A stretch of DNA of 64,000 bases, taken from assembly GCA_963718635.1 (NCBI GenBank), contig OY970367.1:3162001-3226000 (forward strand), in the 5' to 3' direction. The stretch is from JAIOQJ01 sp963718635 (lineage in GTDB: Bacteria > Planctomycetota > Planctomycetia > Gemmatales > Gemmataceae). Positions 36,559 to 46,006 of this stretch are shown here, in pieces. The translations under genes and the position numbers were made by a program. The notes under the pieces are model-generated. The model saw only the letters and a program-made list of their open reading frames with translations. It had not been told where the DNA came from and made no database searches. How positions within the stretch are numbered: position 1 is the first letter of the stretch; each line of letters opens with the position of its first letter.

Positions 36559-36864
36559 GCTTTCACCATCCTGAAGCGCCAGCGAAGAATCATACGAGCC
36601 TGAAGCGCCAGCGAAAAATTTGGTCGTTCTTCGCTAGGGCTTCATGCTCGTGCATGCGCTCAACGGCCTCAAATCTCAAAAGTGCGCAACTTCAAAGCGC
36701 GCACGCAACAAAACTGCGCTGCTTGCGCATCCGGCCAACAAAGCCTCCCCTACTTCAAATCTTCACGAACCTCTCATTGTCTCTGTTTGGCAGCTTTCTA
36801 GGATGAACCGGCGTTGGCAATTGCTTAGCCAAGTCAGCCAAGTTCCCTCGATGGAGACATTCCG
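36559..36864. repeat. Intergenic region with AAGCGCCAGCGAAG-type repeats
   Basis: CCTGAAGCGCCAGCGAA occurs twice in direct orientation (from about 36571 and 36600) and once inverted (TTCGCTAGGGCTTCA, about 36632-36646), so a hairpin can form. A related half copy is at about 47800-47816. The remaining 200 bp before pstS must hold its promoter, but I see no clear Pho-box-like direct repeat. Confidence 0.65.
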
Positions 36865-37940
36865 ATGCGGGCTATCCTTTGGGCCTATAAAGTAGTCGGC
36901 CTCTGTTTACTGGCCGCTGTCAGCGGCGGGTGTAGCGGCTGCAATAGCAACAAAGGGCGGCTCAATGGCGGCGGCTCTACCTTTGTCGATCCGATCATGC
37001 AGAAGTGGAGTGCTGATTACAAACAGGCGAAGGGCGTTGAGATCGATTATAAAAAATCGGGTTCGGGCAACGGCATCACGCAAATGACCGCTCGCACGTT
37101 TGACTTCGGCTGCACCGATGCTCCGATGAATAAAGAGCAGACGGAGGCGGCAGCCAAAGAAGGCGGCGAAGTCGTTCACGCCCCCTTGATCATGGGCGCT
37201 ATCGTGGTGGTCTACAATCTTCCGACCGTTGATAAGCAACTGGTGCTCGATGGCAAGACGCTGGCCGGCATCTATACGGGCCAGGTCAAGAACTGGGATC
37301 ATGCTTTCATCAAAGCTCTGAACCCTGAAGTGCAATTGCCGAACACGCCGATCATTCCCGTCTATCGGCGGAAGGAAGCGGCACGACGAAGACCTTCACC
37401 GAGTTTCTGGCGAAAACGGACGCGGTATTCGCTAAAGACATCGGCGCCTCATCGGAACCGAAATGGCCGAAAATGGAGCGAGCCACCGGCCAACAGGGCA
37501 ACGATGGCATCGCCGGCTTCGTGAAGAATAAAGACAATATTGGCACCATCGGCTACGTCGAAATCTACTACGCGCAGAAGAACGACATTAAGTTCGCCAA
37601 AATCATGAATCGCAAGGGGACGGCCATCTCGGCCGATGCGGAAGGCGTCGTGGCCGCGGCTGCGGAAGCTGCCATGGCATCGGCTGGCAAAGAACCGTTG
37701 CATCCGCTCACTTACTCGCTCACCGACACCGACAGCGACAAGGCCTACCCCATCTGCGGCATCACCTATGCCGTCTTTTACAAGAAACTGCCTGCCGACA
37801 AAGGAAAAACGATTGTCGATTTCCTAAAATGGGCAGTGTCAGACGGCCAACAATATGCGAAAGATCTCGGCTACGCGCCACTGCCGGAAGATCTTCGGAA
37901 GAAAGTGCAAGCTCGGCTCGACGAATTAAAGTTCGAATAA
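36865..37940 (+). CDS. pstS: Phosphate-binding protein PstS (frameshifted)
   Basis: Periplasmic or lipid-anchored component of the high-affinity phosphate ABC importer. ATG 36865 gives a lipoprotein signal with lipobox VSGGC. Phosphate-site motifs are GGGSTFVDPIMQKW, DYKKSGSGNGITQM and FDFGCTDAPM. The second half (TTKTFTEFLAKTDAVF, ATGQQGNDGIAGFVKN, then ITYAVFYKKLPADKGK) is in another frame, so a slip lies near 37375, just before the conserved GSGTT. Corrected length is about 358. First gene of the pst/pho run. Confidence 0.93.
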
Positions 37941-37994
37941 GCATTTAATACCAGCGGCTCCCGGCTCGCCAAAAATATCCAGATCGGAAATTCC

Positions 37995-39869
37995 TTGCCG
38001 ACGCTCGCTGTCAATACTGGTGAAGTTGCTCGTTCCTCGAAAATGGGGCGAGGCGATGCTATCTTTCGCTGGCTCTGTTTCTCTTGCGGCGCTCTCGTTC
38101 TGCTGATCGCAGCCAGTTTAGTTACGGTGTTGATCCTGCAGTCCTGGCCAGTCTTAAAAGACTTATTTGACTATCAGTTGTTGACCAGCGCCAACTGGAA
38201 TCCCGGCGGCCACCCACCTATTTTCGGTTCACTCGTTTTTGTCTTTGGCACCTTGGTCACATCGGCCATTGCCATGTTAATTGCCGTGCCGCTAGGGGTC
38301 GGCTCGGCGGCGTTTCTCTCGGAAATCGCCCCGGCCTGGCTGCGAAAAACCTGCTCGTTTCTTATCGAACTCTTGGCGGCTATTCCCAGCGTGGTTTACG
38401 GCTTTTGGGGCCTGTTCTTTCTGGCCCCGCTGGTGCAACATTTCTTTACCGCCATCGGCGGGCCGAGCAAGGCATCCGGTCAGGGGATTCTTTGCGCGGG
38501 CTTGATCCTAGCAATCATGATCGTGCCCTACATCATCGCAATCAGTTTCGATGTCTGCCAGGCGGTGCCGCGCACGCAGCGCGAAGGTTCTTTAGCCCTC
38601 GGCGCCACGCGCTGGCAGATGATCTGGTCGGTGGTTCTACCTTATGCTCGGCCTGGCATCATTGCGGCCTGCTTCCTGGCGCTGGGCCGAGCCCTGGGTG
38701 AAACCATGGCGGTCACCATGCTGATCGGCAATGTCCGCTACATTGAATTTTCGCTCTTTGCCAGCGGCGATTCCATTGCGAGCATTATCGCCAATCAGCT
38801 CAATGAAGCGATGATCCTCCATCGCGCTGCCTTAGTAGCGCTTGGGCTGCTATTGTTCGTGATCACAGCCTTGACGAACATCGGGGCGCGCTGGCTCATC
38901 CGCCGCGCCAGCCGGCCGCGGGTTCGAAAATCTCGACCCAGAACCAATTTCGATCCTGCAGCGGTCAACGGCAAACCGATAGAACGCTTTACGGAGTCGG
39001 CCGCCCACCGCTGGCGCACTCGCCAGGAAGATCGAGTAATGACCTACGTGTTGGCGGGCTGCCAACTGCTTACGATCGGCCCTCTCTTTCTCATCCTCGG
39101 TTATATCGCTTACCGTGGCGCGTTTTCGCTCGATTGGAACTTCTTCACGCAGACGCCTAGGCCCAATGGAGCGCCCGGCGGAGGGCTCTCGCACGCCTTG
39201 GTCGGCAGCGCGGAAATGGTGTTGATTGCATCCCTGATCGCAGTGCCGATCGGAATCCTGGCGGCCGTGTTCCTGACCGAATATAAGACGCATGCGCTCG
39301 CCAAGCCGCTGCACTTCGTGGCTGAGTTGCTTGGCGGCGTGCCCTCGATTGTCATCGGCATCTTCGCCTATGCTGTACTGGTAAGGCCGTTTTGGATGAG
39401 TCAGTCGCTTGGTTTCTCGGCATGGGCGGGCATTTTTGCTTTAGGCGTGATGATGCTGCCGATCGTCATTCGCACCTCGGAAGAAGCGATCAAACTCGTG
39501 CCCATTACTCTTCGCCAGGCAAGTTACGCGCTCGGCGCGTCGCAATGGCAGACGGTCGTGCGCATCATTCTTCCGGCGTCGCTGCCTGCCATCATCACGG
39601 GCGTGTTGCTAGCGATGGGCCGTATCGCCGGCGAGACGGCGCCGCTGATCCTTACTGCCAGCGGATCGATCTTCATGCCCCGATCGCTCGATGAGGCAAC
39701 GCCCTTTCTACCGGGTTACATCTACAGTTATTCTAAAAGTGCCGAGGTGGAGGAGCAGAGACTGGCTTGGGCGGCCGCCTTCGTGCTCGTGTCGGTGATC
39801 ATGTTTTTGAACATCGGCATTCGCATTTTCGCCGGCAAGCGCATCGTTGCCGCCAGCCGAGCCGATTGA
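37995..39869 (+). CDS. pstCA: Fused PstC-PstA phosphate permease
   Basis: Encodes 624 residues in one uninterrupted frame with two ABC permease domains. The PstC half is about residues 18-305 (SEIAPAWLRKTCSFLIELLA, AIPSVVYGFWGLFFL, GATRWQMIWSVVLP, GRALGETMAVTML). An Arg-rich linker (RRASRPRVRKSRPR) separates it from the PstA half, about 340-624 (ELLGGVPSIVIGIFAYAVL, GASQWQTVVRIILPASLP, GRIAGETAPLILTASG). Each half has the EAA-type loop that contacts PstB. The TTG at 37995 is uncertain; ATG 38043 (MGRGDAIFRW) would also retain the first helix. The fusion replaces the usual two genes. Confidence 0.92.
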   Translation: MPTLAVNTGEVARSSKMGRGDAIFRWLCFSCGALVLLIAASLVTVLILQSWPVLKDLFDYQLLTSANWNPGGHPPIFGSLVFVFGTLVTSAIAMLIAVPLGVGSAAFLSEIAPAWLRKTCSFLIELLAAIPSVVYGFWGLFFLAPLVQHFFTAIGGPSKASGQGILCAGLILAIMIVPYIIAISFDVCQAVPRTQREGSLALGATRWQMIWSVVLPYARPGIIAACFLALGRALGETMAVTMLIGNVRYIEFSLFASGDSIASIIANQLNEAMILHRAALVALGLLLFVITALTNIGARWLIRRASRPRVRKSRPRTNFDPAAVNGKPIERFTESAAHRWRTRQEDRVMTYVLAGCQLLTIGPLFLILGYIAYRGAFSLDWNFFTQTPRPNGAPGGGLSHALVGSAEMVLIASLIAVPIGILAAVFLTEYKTHALAKPLHFVAELLGGVPSIVIGIFAYAVLVRPFWMSQSLGFSAWAGIFALGVMMLPIVIRTSEEAIKLVPITLRQASYALGASQWQTVVRIILPASLPAIITGVLLAMGRIAGETAPLILTASGSIFMPRSLDEATPFLPGYIYSYSKSAEVEEQRLAWAAAFVLVSVIMFLNIGIRIFAGKRIVAASRAD

Positions 39870-39893
39870 CCGTGTAGTGCGCCTTTGCAATCT

Positions 39894-39968
39894 GGCGAGC
39901 CGGAAGCGTGAGCGACCGGAGTAAGCGCTCTGAGTGTTTTCTCCAGTCGCTCACGCTCCCGGCTCGCC
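39894..39968. repeat. Hairpin repeat (family B) between pstCA and phoR
   Basis: The arms run from GGCGAGCCGGAAGCGTGAGC to its complement ending GCTCCCGGCTCGCC, with a loop of about 20 nt. It is the same family as 21368-21427. Its place inside the pst/pho run suggests partial termination or mRNA processing between the permease and the sensor gene. Confidence 0.88.
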
Positions 39969-40020
39969 GAATCAGCGCGGCTTTCTCCGGTCGTTCGCCT
40001 AACTTCCAGAAGCGTAGCTT

Positions 40021-41383
40021 ATGTTCTGGCGCTTGTTCATCGCGTTTGTGGCATTCGGAGGCGCGGCCGCCGCGGCTGCCGCTTCGTTCAGCGCGACAGG
40101 GCTTTCGCCAAACGTTCAGTTCGCTATCCCCCTGGTGCTCACCTTGGCAACGGCGCTGCCCGCCTGGTTTTTCGCCCGACGATTCGTCAAGCCATTTCAA
40201 GAATTGACCAATGCTGCCTTTCGCATTGCCGAGGGGGAATATAGCCATCGCATTCCGAGTGGCGTCTGGGGCGAAAGCCGATCGCTGGCGCACACCTTCA
40301 ACAGCATGAGTAAACGGCTGGAAGCCCAGTTTCAGCAGTTGGAAGCCGATCGGCATCAGTTGCGCACGCTCCTCGGCGGCATGGTTGAAGGAGTGGTCGC
40401 CCTGGGGCCGACGCAACGCGTCTTGTTCGCCAACGAGGCAGCGGGTCGCATGCTCGATTTCGAGCCTCAGTCGGCGGTGGGTAGGCCGATCTGGGAAGTT
40501 ACGCGCCTGCCGAAGATCCAGGACGTGTTGACCAAAGCGCTGCGTGAAACCGTCGCCCGCCGCGAAGAGTTCGATTGGAAAGGGCCGACGGCGCGACAGC
40601 TGGCGATTTACGTGGCGCTCGCTCCCCGGCGATCCCGCGCCGGGGGCTGTTCTTGTGCTGCACGATATTACGGAATTGCGCCGTCTGGAGCGGCTGCGTC
40701 AAGATTTCGTGGCAAATGTTTCGCATGAGCTGAAGACGCCGTTATCGGTCATCAAAGCCTGTATTGAAGCATTGCTTGACGGCGCCGTGGAGGAGCCCGA
40801 ATCCCGTAAGACGTTCTTGGAGCAAATTTCGGATCAGGGGGAAAGGCTGCATTCGCTCATCCTGGATTTGATCAGCTTGGCCCGAATCGAATCGGGTGAG
40901 GAGGTGATGGAATTCCAGGCCGTGCCGATTCATTTAGTCGTCGCCGATTGTCTGGATCGACATCAGCCGCGTGCGGAAGCGAAGCAAGTGCGGCTGGTTT
41001 CGGTACCGCCGGAGGAGTCGGCGCCCGAAGCAGCTGCCTGGGCGGATGAAGAGGCGCTGGGCCAAATTCTCGACAACCTCGTCGACAATGCCGTCAAGTA
41101 CACCCCCGAGGGTGGAGTGATTCACGTGCGTTGGCGAGTCAACGGGTCAACAGTTGATTTACAGGTTGACGACACCGGTTCGGGCATCCCCGAACGCGAT
41201 CTGCCGCGCATCTTCGAACGCTTTTACCGGGTGGACAAAGCCCGCTCGCGCGAACTCGGTGGCACCGGTCTGGGGCTGGCGATCGTCAAGCATTTGGTGC
41301 AAGTGATGAAAGGATCGATCAAAGCGGTAAGCCAGGTCGGCAAAGGAACGACATTCACGATCACGCTGCCGAAAGCAGGCTGA
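40021..41383 (+). CDS. phoR: PhoR-type sensor histidine kinase (frameshifted)
   Basis: Two N-terminal helices (residues 1-22 and about 36-53) have almost no periplasmic loop, as in PhoR. A HAMP-like region (RRFVKPFQELTNAAFRIAEG) and a PAS domain (VVALGPTQRVLFANEAAGRM) follow. The HisKA box VSHELKTPLSVIKACIEALL (His phosphosite) and the ATPase boxes ILDNLVDNAVKYTPEGG, DDTGSGIPERDLPRIFERFY and GGTGLGLAIVKHLV are in a second frame. A slip at the CCCC run near 40622 breaks the gene. Corrected length is about 453. It is expected to sense phosphate through PstCA/PhoU and phosphorylate the downstream regulator. Confidence 0.9.
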
Positions 41384-41496
41384 AAAGAGCAGCCGAATGA
41401 GAGCCGTTTCGAAATCTCGCCGTATCTACACGAAATCTTCACAATCGGGATATAGAACCTTCTTTAGCTGCCGATCCGATTCTCACGGGGAATGAT

Positions 41497-42324
41497 GTGT
41501 CCAGGCTCTACACCGACATCATTAATCAGCGATCGTCCGAAGGGCGCGGGTCAATCGACACGCGCAACGTCCGCGCGAAGTTTCGCGTTGAAAACGTCGA
41601 CTTCTGGTATCCGGGCAAGCAAGCGTTGTTCGGGATCAACTTGACCATTCCGGAACGTTCGGTGCTCGCTTTGATCGGCCCATCGGGATGCGGCAAATCG
41701 ACGTTTATCCGCATGCTCAATCGAATGAACGATCTGATTGATGGAATCGACCAAAAAGGAAAAATCGATCTCGACGGCAAAGACATCTATGGCGATGAAA
41801 TCAATTTGGTCGATCTGCGCCGCCGGGTCGGCATGGTCTTCCAGAAGTCGAACCCCTTCCCGAAATCGATCTACGAGAACGTCGTCTATGGCCCTCGCGT
41901 GGCTGGAATCAAGGATCGCACCAAGCTCGACTACACGGTCGAACGCTGTCTGAAGCAAGCTGCCCTCTGGCCCGAAGTCAAAGATCGCTTGCACGCGTCA
42001 GCGCTCGAACTTTCGGGCGGCCAACAGCAACGTTTGTGCATCGCACGGTCGTTGGCGACCGATCCGGAAGTGCTGTTGATGGACGAGCCGGCTTCCGCTC
42101 TCGATCCGCAATCGACCTCGCGCATCGAAGATTTAGTCTTCGAACTGAAAAAAGATTACACCATCGTCATTGTTACTCACAACATGCAGCAAGCCGCTCG
42201 CGTTTCCGATTCGACCGCCTTCTTTTATGAGGGGAAGCTGGTCGAAACCGGGCCCACCAATCAGATTTTTACCCGTCCCGGCGTAAAGAAAACGGAAGAC
42301 TACATCACCGGACGGTTTGGCTGA
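41497..42324 (+). CDS. pstB: Phosphate ABC transporter ATPase PstB
   Basis: Encodes 275 residues from GTG 41497. Walker A is GPSGCGKST near residue 62, the signature is LSGGQQQRLCIARSLA, Walker B is VLLMDEPASALDP and the switch His is in IVIVTHNMQQAARVSD. The length and GGQQQR signature are typical of PstB. It is intact. It couples ATP hydrolysis to phosphate import through the fused permease. Confidence 0.96.
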   Translation: MSRLYTDIINQRSSEGRGSIDTRNVRAKFRVENVDFWYPGKQALFGINLTIPERSVLALIGPSGCGKSTFIRMLNRMNDLIDGIDQKGKIDLDGKDIYGDEINLVDLRRRVGMVFQKSNPFPKSIYENVVYGPRVAGIKDRTKLDYTVERCLKQAALWPEVKDRLHASALELSGGQQQRLCIARSLATDPEVLLMDEPASALDPQSTSRIEDLVFELKKDYTIVIVTHNMQQAARVSDSTAFFYEGKLVETGPTNQIFTRPGVKKTEDYITGRFG

Positions 42325-42416
42325 AAGCGGCTGTATCAGTCGTGGCACTTGTCGCGTAACCGGCGTTGCGAACAATGACCACTGACAACGAACGATGTAC
42401 TTCATGAAGGAATCTG

Positions 42417-43092
42417 ATGTCCAAACATCTGGTGCGCGACTTGGAAAACCTCCAGCGCCAAATTCTGGTGATGGCCGGCTCCGTCGAAGAGGCGATTTAT
42501 AAGTCGATTCAATCGCTTCAGGAACACGATAAATCGCTTGCCCAAGAAGTGATTGCCGGTGACAACCGGGTCGATGAACTCGACAACTCGGTGACTGAAG
42601 AATGCCTGAAACTGCTTGCCCTGCATCAGCCGGTGGCCAGCGACTTGAGACGGATCGCCACCGTCTTCATGATCGCGACTGACCTCGAACGTATGGGCGA
42701 TCTGGCGACGGATATCGCTGAACGCGCCATCACGCTGGCGGCGCCGAACAAGATTCCGATACCCGATAAGCTGCCGCGCATGACCGATTTGACGACGTCG
42801 ATGGTCCGGCAAAGTCTGGATGCCTTTGTGAATCTCGATGGCAAACAGGCCCGGCGGCGTCATTCGCCTCGACGATGAGGTCGATCGTTATAACGTCGAA
42901 ATCATTGACGAGCTCATGGATCGCATGAAGGTTTCGCCCGATGCCATTGCTCCGAATCTATCGCTCTTCTCGGCCGTGCGGCACCTGGAGCGCATTGCCG
43001 ACCACGCCACGAACATCGCTGAGGACGTGCTCTATCTGGTGGATGGCGAGATCGTCCGCCATCGTCATCAGGTGATGCCGGACGACGATTGA
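42417..43092 (+). CDS. phoU: PhoU phosphate signalling protein (frameshifted)
   Basis: A helical protein that links Pst transport to PhoR signalling. The first PhoU repeat is clear (LVRDLENLQRQILVMAGSVE; ALHQPVASDLRRIATVFMIA; DLERMGDLATDIAERA). The second repeat (IIDELMDRMKVSPDAIAP; SAVRHLERIADHATNIAEDV) is in another frame. A slip near 42850, at a CCCGG context, separates them; joined through ARGVIRLDDEVDRYN the protein is about 225 residues, normal. ATG 42417 has GAAGGA upstream. Confidence 0.93.
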
Positions 43093-43191
43093 ATTCGAAG
43101 ACAGAGGATGGAATCGATGGTCGATCTCTCCGGCTGCCCGTGTCTCCCCGTGTTGAACCGGTACGCAACCTGAAATTTCGGGCCAACTATC

Positions 43192-43989
43192 ATGATGCTC
43201 CATCCTCGACTCATGAATGGCGAGGCGAAAGCCGTCGTTGATCCCATGCCGCAACCACGCATTCTGATCATCGAAGACGAACGCGGTTTGGTGCAATCGC
43301 TCACCTGGTACTTCAACCGCGAAGGATATGAAACGATCGTGGCCGCGGATGGCCAGGAAGGATTGCGTAAAGCGCAAACGCATATCCCCGATGTCGTACT
43401 CCTCGATCTGATGCTGCCAGGTCTGAACGGCCTTGAAGTTTGTCGCGAGCTGCGCTCGGGCGAAAAGACGCGCGAAATCCCGATCATCATCATCACGGCC
43501 CGCGCGGAAGAAACCGATCAGGTCGTCGGCTTCTCGATGGGCGCGGACGACTATGTAACCAAACCATTCAGCAATAAGGTGTTGCTCCAGCGCATCAAAG
43601 CCCTGCTCCGCCGCGTCGAAGGGGGCGGCGAGACTACCGATTCCATCGAACATCTCGGCGTTCGCATCGACCGAATTCGCCATCAAGTGATGGTCGGTAG
43701 GGAACGTCTGGAACTGACGCCCACCGAATTTCGCCTGCTCGAGATCATGCTGCGCCAGCCGGGCCGAGCATTCTCGCGACATCAGTTGATGGACGCCGCC
43801 ATTGGCGAAGGCTCGATCGTCTTGGAACGGACGATCGACGTTCACGTCAAGACGCTTCGCCGTAAGCTGTCGGTTCTGGGCGGGCCGGGCGATCTCATCG
43901 AAACCGTTCGCGGCGTCGGCTATCGCTTTCGTGAAACCCCGGAAACCGGCTTCGAGCGCACTGCTGACAGCTCCGAGACTGATGCGTGA
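43192..43989 (+). CDS. phoB: PhoB-type response regulator
   Basis: OmpR/PhoB family. The receiver domain has the acidic pair in ILIIEDE, phosphoacceptor Asp at about residue 72 (VVLLDLMLPGLNG), a conserved Thr/Ser (IIITARAEETDQ) and Lys (DDYVTKPF). The C-terminal winged helix shows ELTPTEFRLLEIMLRQPGRA, RTIDVHVKTLRRKL and VRGVGYRF. ATG 43192 is used; later in-frame ATGs (for example 43249, MPQPRILIIEDE) fit family length better. It closes the pst/pho run and is expected to activate it under phosphate limitation. Confidence 0.93.
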   Translation: MMLHPRLMNGEAKAVVDPMPQPRILIIEDERGLVQSLTWYFNREGYETIVAADGQEGLRKAQTHIPDVVLLDLMLPGLNGLEVCRELRSGEKTREIPIIIITARAEETDQVVGFSMGADDYVTKPFSNKVLLQRIKALLRRVEGGGETTDSIEHLGVRIDRIRHQVMVGRERLELTPTEFRLLEIMLRQPGRAFSRHQLMDAAIGEGSIVLERTIDVHVKTLRRKLSVLGGPGDLIETVRGVGYRFRETPETGFERTADSSETDA

Positions 43990-44376
43990 GTTATTGAGCT
44001 ACAATTTTTGAACGAATTACTACTCAATTGCAACGCGATAACTTATTTTCGCGCGCCATTTTCGACCACTGCGCGGCCTTGTCGCAATGGACACTAACCC
44101 CTAGAGCGAGCTTGGCCCGCAACCCAAAAATGGAGGCGAAAACTGGCGTGTTTCGCAAGATGATGTTTGCTGAGAACACCATCTACGCGGTCGACGCCGC
44201 GATTCTTATTAAGAAGACGGAAGCGTTAGCGAGGCTTTTCCCGAAGCGTTAGCGATATTACGCTCGCCTTTTGCCGATCATAACGCTAACGCTTCGGGGA
44301 TTGCCTCGCTAACGTGTCGGGTTAGCGTAAAGCGAACTACGAATTTTCCGTGTGCCCGCTCCACATAGCGTCGCGG
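43990..44376. other. Intergenic region with family C inverted repeat
   Basis: No gene is supported; a 74-codon frame inside runs into the repeat. The inverted repeat at 44218-44328 dominates the right half, between the convergent phoB and rnhA genes, and may terminate both. Confidence 0.6.
44218..44328. repeat. Long inverted repeat (family C)
   Basis: AGCGTTAGCGAGGC and CCGAAGCGTTAGCG on the left pair with CGCTAACGCTTCGG and GCCTCGCTAACG on the right, with about 20 nt between. It matches 6770-6891 in motif order. Confidence 0.88.
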
Positions 44377-45003
44377 CTAATAATCATCCTCCTTCGCTTT
44401 CTTCCGTTTCAACACGCCGCCTTCCTCGAGAACGCTCCAAAGCTGTTCCCACACTTGCTCGGCAGTTGGCGCATGCGCTGCCTGAGCTGCCCATGCGTTG
44501 CGCGCTGCCTGCAGACAGGCGATGGAATCTTCGCGGACGTTAGCCGAAGACGCCTGATTCCGACTCGATTCCTTTTTTGGCTTTTTAACGGCGGCCGGCT
44601 TGTCGCCGTCCAGGCAGATATTGCAAAGTTCATCCGCCCGCTTATTGCTCTCGCGTCGAACATGAGTAATTTCGACGGATCGAAAATTCTTCAGCAGCCC
44701 TTGAGCGCGGTCGTAGAGCGTTTTCATATCGGGATGTTTGACGCGATATTCGCCGTTCATCTGCTTGACCAGCAGTTCGCTGTCGCTGTGGATGTGCAGG
44801 CGCTTCAACTCCAGTTCACGCGATTTTTCGAGCGCCCTTACCAGCGCGGTGTATTCCGCGATGTTGTTTGTGGTCTCGCCCAGCTTGCCATGCTCTTCAA
44901 CCGGCGCCGCGCCGGGCGAAGCAATGACAAACGCAAAAGCCGCCGGACCCGGATTGCCGCGCGAGGCGCCATCGATATGTATTGTCACCGCTTGTTCGCT
45001 CAT
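44377..45003 (-). CDS. rnhA: Ribonuclease HI with C-terminal extension
   Basis: Degrades the RNA strand of RNA-DNA hybrids. Active-site acidic residues are visible: D11 (HIDGASRGNPGPAA), E50 (NNIAEYTALVRAL), D74 (IHSDSELLVKQMNGEY) and D124 (NKRADELCN). This is the archaeal/RVT_3-like subgroup without the basic handle. After residue 135 comes a Lys-rich linker (AAVKKPKKESSRNQ) and a helical tail with WEQLWSVLEEGG that is not part of the catalytic fold. Total 208 residues. Confidence 0.9.
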   Translation of the reverse strand: MSEQAVTIHIDGASRGNPGPAAFAFVIASPGAAPVEEHGKLGETTNNIAEYTALVRALEKSRELELKRLHIHSDSELLVKQMNGEYRVKHPDMKTLYDRAQGLLKNFRSVEITHVRRESNKRADELCNICLDGDKPAAVKKPKKESSRNQASSANVREDSIACLQAARNAWAAQAAHAPTAEQVWEQLWSVLEEGGVLKRKKAKEDDY

Positions 45004-45141
45004 CGAACAATCCTCTTTCCGCTCGAATGAATTGTCAGGCGACAGCTTCTACGTGAATGATGATTGAGAAAATGATAAGAACAACCGAGCAGTCAAGCGA
45101 GTAGGAATCTCTTAAATTGAGCGCCCTCATAAAAGGCGGCT

Positions 45142-45828
45142 ATGTTCGAACGGGTCTTGATAATCGAAACGGCTGGGAAAGTCGGCCGGGTCGCGGTGGC
45201 GTCTGGTCAACGACTGCTGGGATTGCGCGATTTGCCGGAAGCCCGACGCCATGCCCGTGACTTGACCGCCCACGCACGAAGCTTGTTTAGCGAACAGCAG
45301 TGGCAGGCGCGGGACACGACGGCCATCATCGTTGATATGGGTCCGGGAAGTTTCACCGGGCTGCGCGTCGGACTGGCATCGGCCAAGGCGTTGGCATTTG
45401 CCAATAGTTGCCCCTTACTCGGCGTTCCGCTTTTCCAAGCGATTGCCAATCGCGTTCCCGAAAGTTCTTATTCTCTCGAAATCATTGCGGATGCTTTACA
45501 AGGGCAGATTTATCGGCAGAAATTTCATTGGCTTGCCGGACGCTGGCGAGAAGTTGAAAAGATCGAGATCCGTAGTTTTGTGGAATGGCTGACTTTAGTG
45601 GCCGAGCCATCACTGGTCGCAGGCCCGGGCGTCGAAAAATACCGGGTCATGCTGCCAAGTTCTCTCCACCCTTTGGAAGACGATTTGAGCAAGCCCGATT
45701 GTGCGAGCCTTCTCGCCGTCGCAAAACGCGATAGCGATTTATGGAGAGTCAACCCTTCGGATTGCGAGCCAATCTATCTGCGCGGAAGTTCCGCGGAAGA
45801 GAAGAGAAAGCTCGGGGCAAGCATTTAA
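45142..45828 (+). CDS. tsaB: TsaB, tRNA t6A biosynthesis protein
   Basis: Encodes 228 residues of the ASKHA fold. VLIIETAGKVGRVAVASG is the N-terminal strand pair, and VDMGPGSFTGLRVGLASAKA is the diagnostic TsaB/YeaZ block. TsaB works with TsaD and TsaE to install threonylcarbamoyladenosine at position 37 of ANN-decoding tRNAs. It is intact. No tsaD or tsaE is adjacent. The stop is followed by hairpins and an insertion sequence. Confidence 0.93.
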   Translation: MFERVLIIETAGKVGRVAVASGQRLLGLRDLPEARRHARDLTAHARSLFSEQQWQARDTTAIIVDMGPGSFTGLRVGLASAKALAFANSCPLLGVPLFQAIANRVPESSYSLEIIADALQGQIYRQKFHWLAGRWREVEKIEIRSFVEWLTLVAEPSLVAGPGVEKYRVMLPSSLHPLEDDLSKPDCASLLAVAKRDSDLWRVNPSDCEPIYLRGSSAEEKRKLGASI

Positions 45829-45891
45829 ACTGTCTACGAGCCTGGGGCGTGCTGATCGATGCCGGCAGACCAAAATCTCGCCCTTCTCACG

Positions 45892-45915
45892 CTCCCCCCG
45901 GCTTTGCGGGGGGAG
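45892..45915. repeat. GC-rich hairpin
   Basis: CTCCCCCCGGCTTTGCGGGGGGAG forms an 8-9-bp stem with a CTTTG-type loop shortly after tsaB. It resembles the hairpin interrupted by the nearby insertion sequence (CCCTCCCCCTG ... CAGGGGGAGGG around the loop GCAAAGC). Confidence 0.8.
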
Positions 45916-45996
45916 GGTGGGAAGGGGGGAAAGGCTGCGACTGCCGAGGCGTTCGTTCATAGGCGAGAGGCTCAGCCCCCACCCTGCCCTCCCCCT

Positions 45997-46006
45997 GCAA
46001 AGCCAG
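45997..46006. repeat. Left target-site duplication of the insertion sequence
   Basis: GCAAAGCCAG directly precedes the left inverted repeat and recurs exactly at 47739-47748. Confidence 0.9.

Noticed and set aside
36700..36864. A Pho-box upstream of pstS
   Set aside because: No pair of CTGTCAT-like direct repeats at 11-nt spacing is visible. Regulation by PhoB is expected from context but not supported by a site I can point to.
44028..44252. A 74-codon frame after phoB
   Set aside because: It runs into a family C inverted repeat, has no SD, and shows no conserved features.
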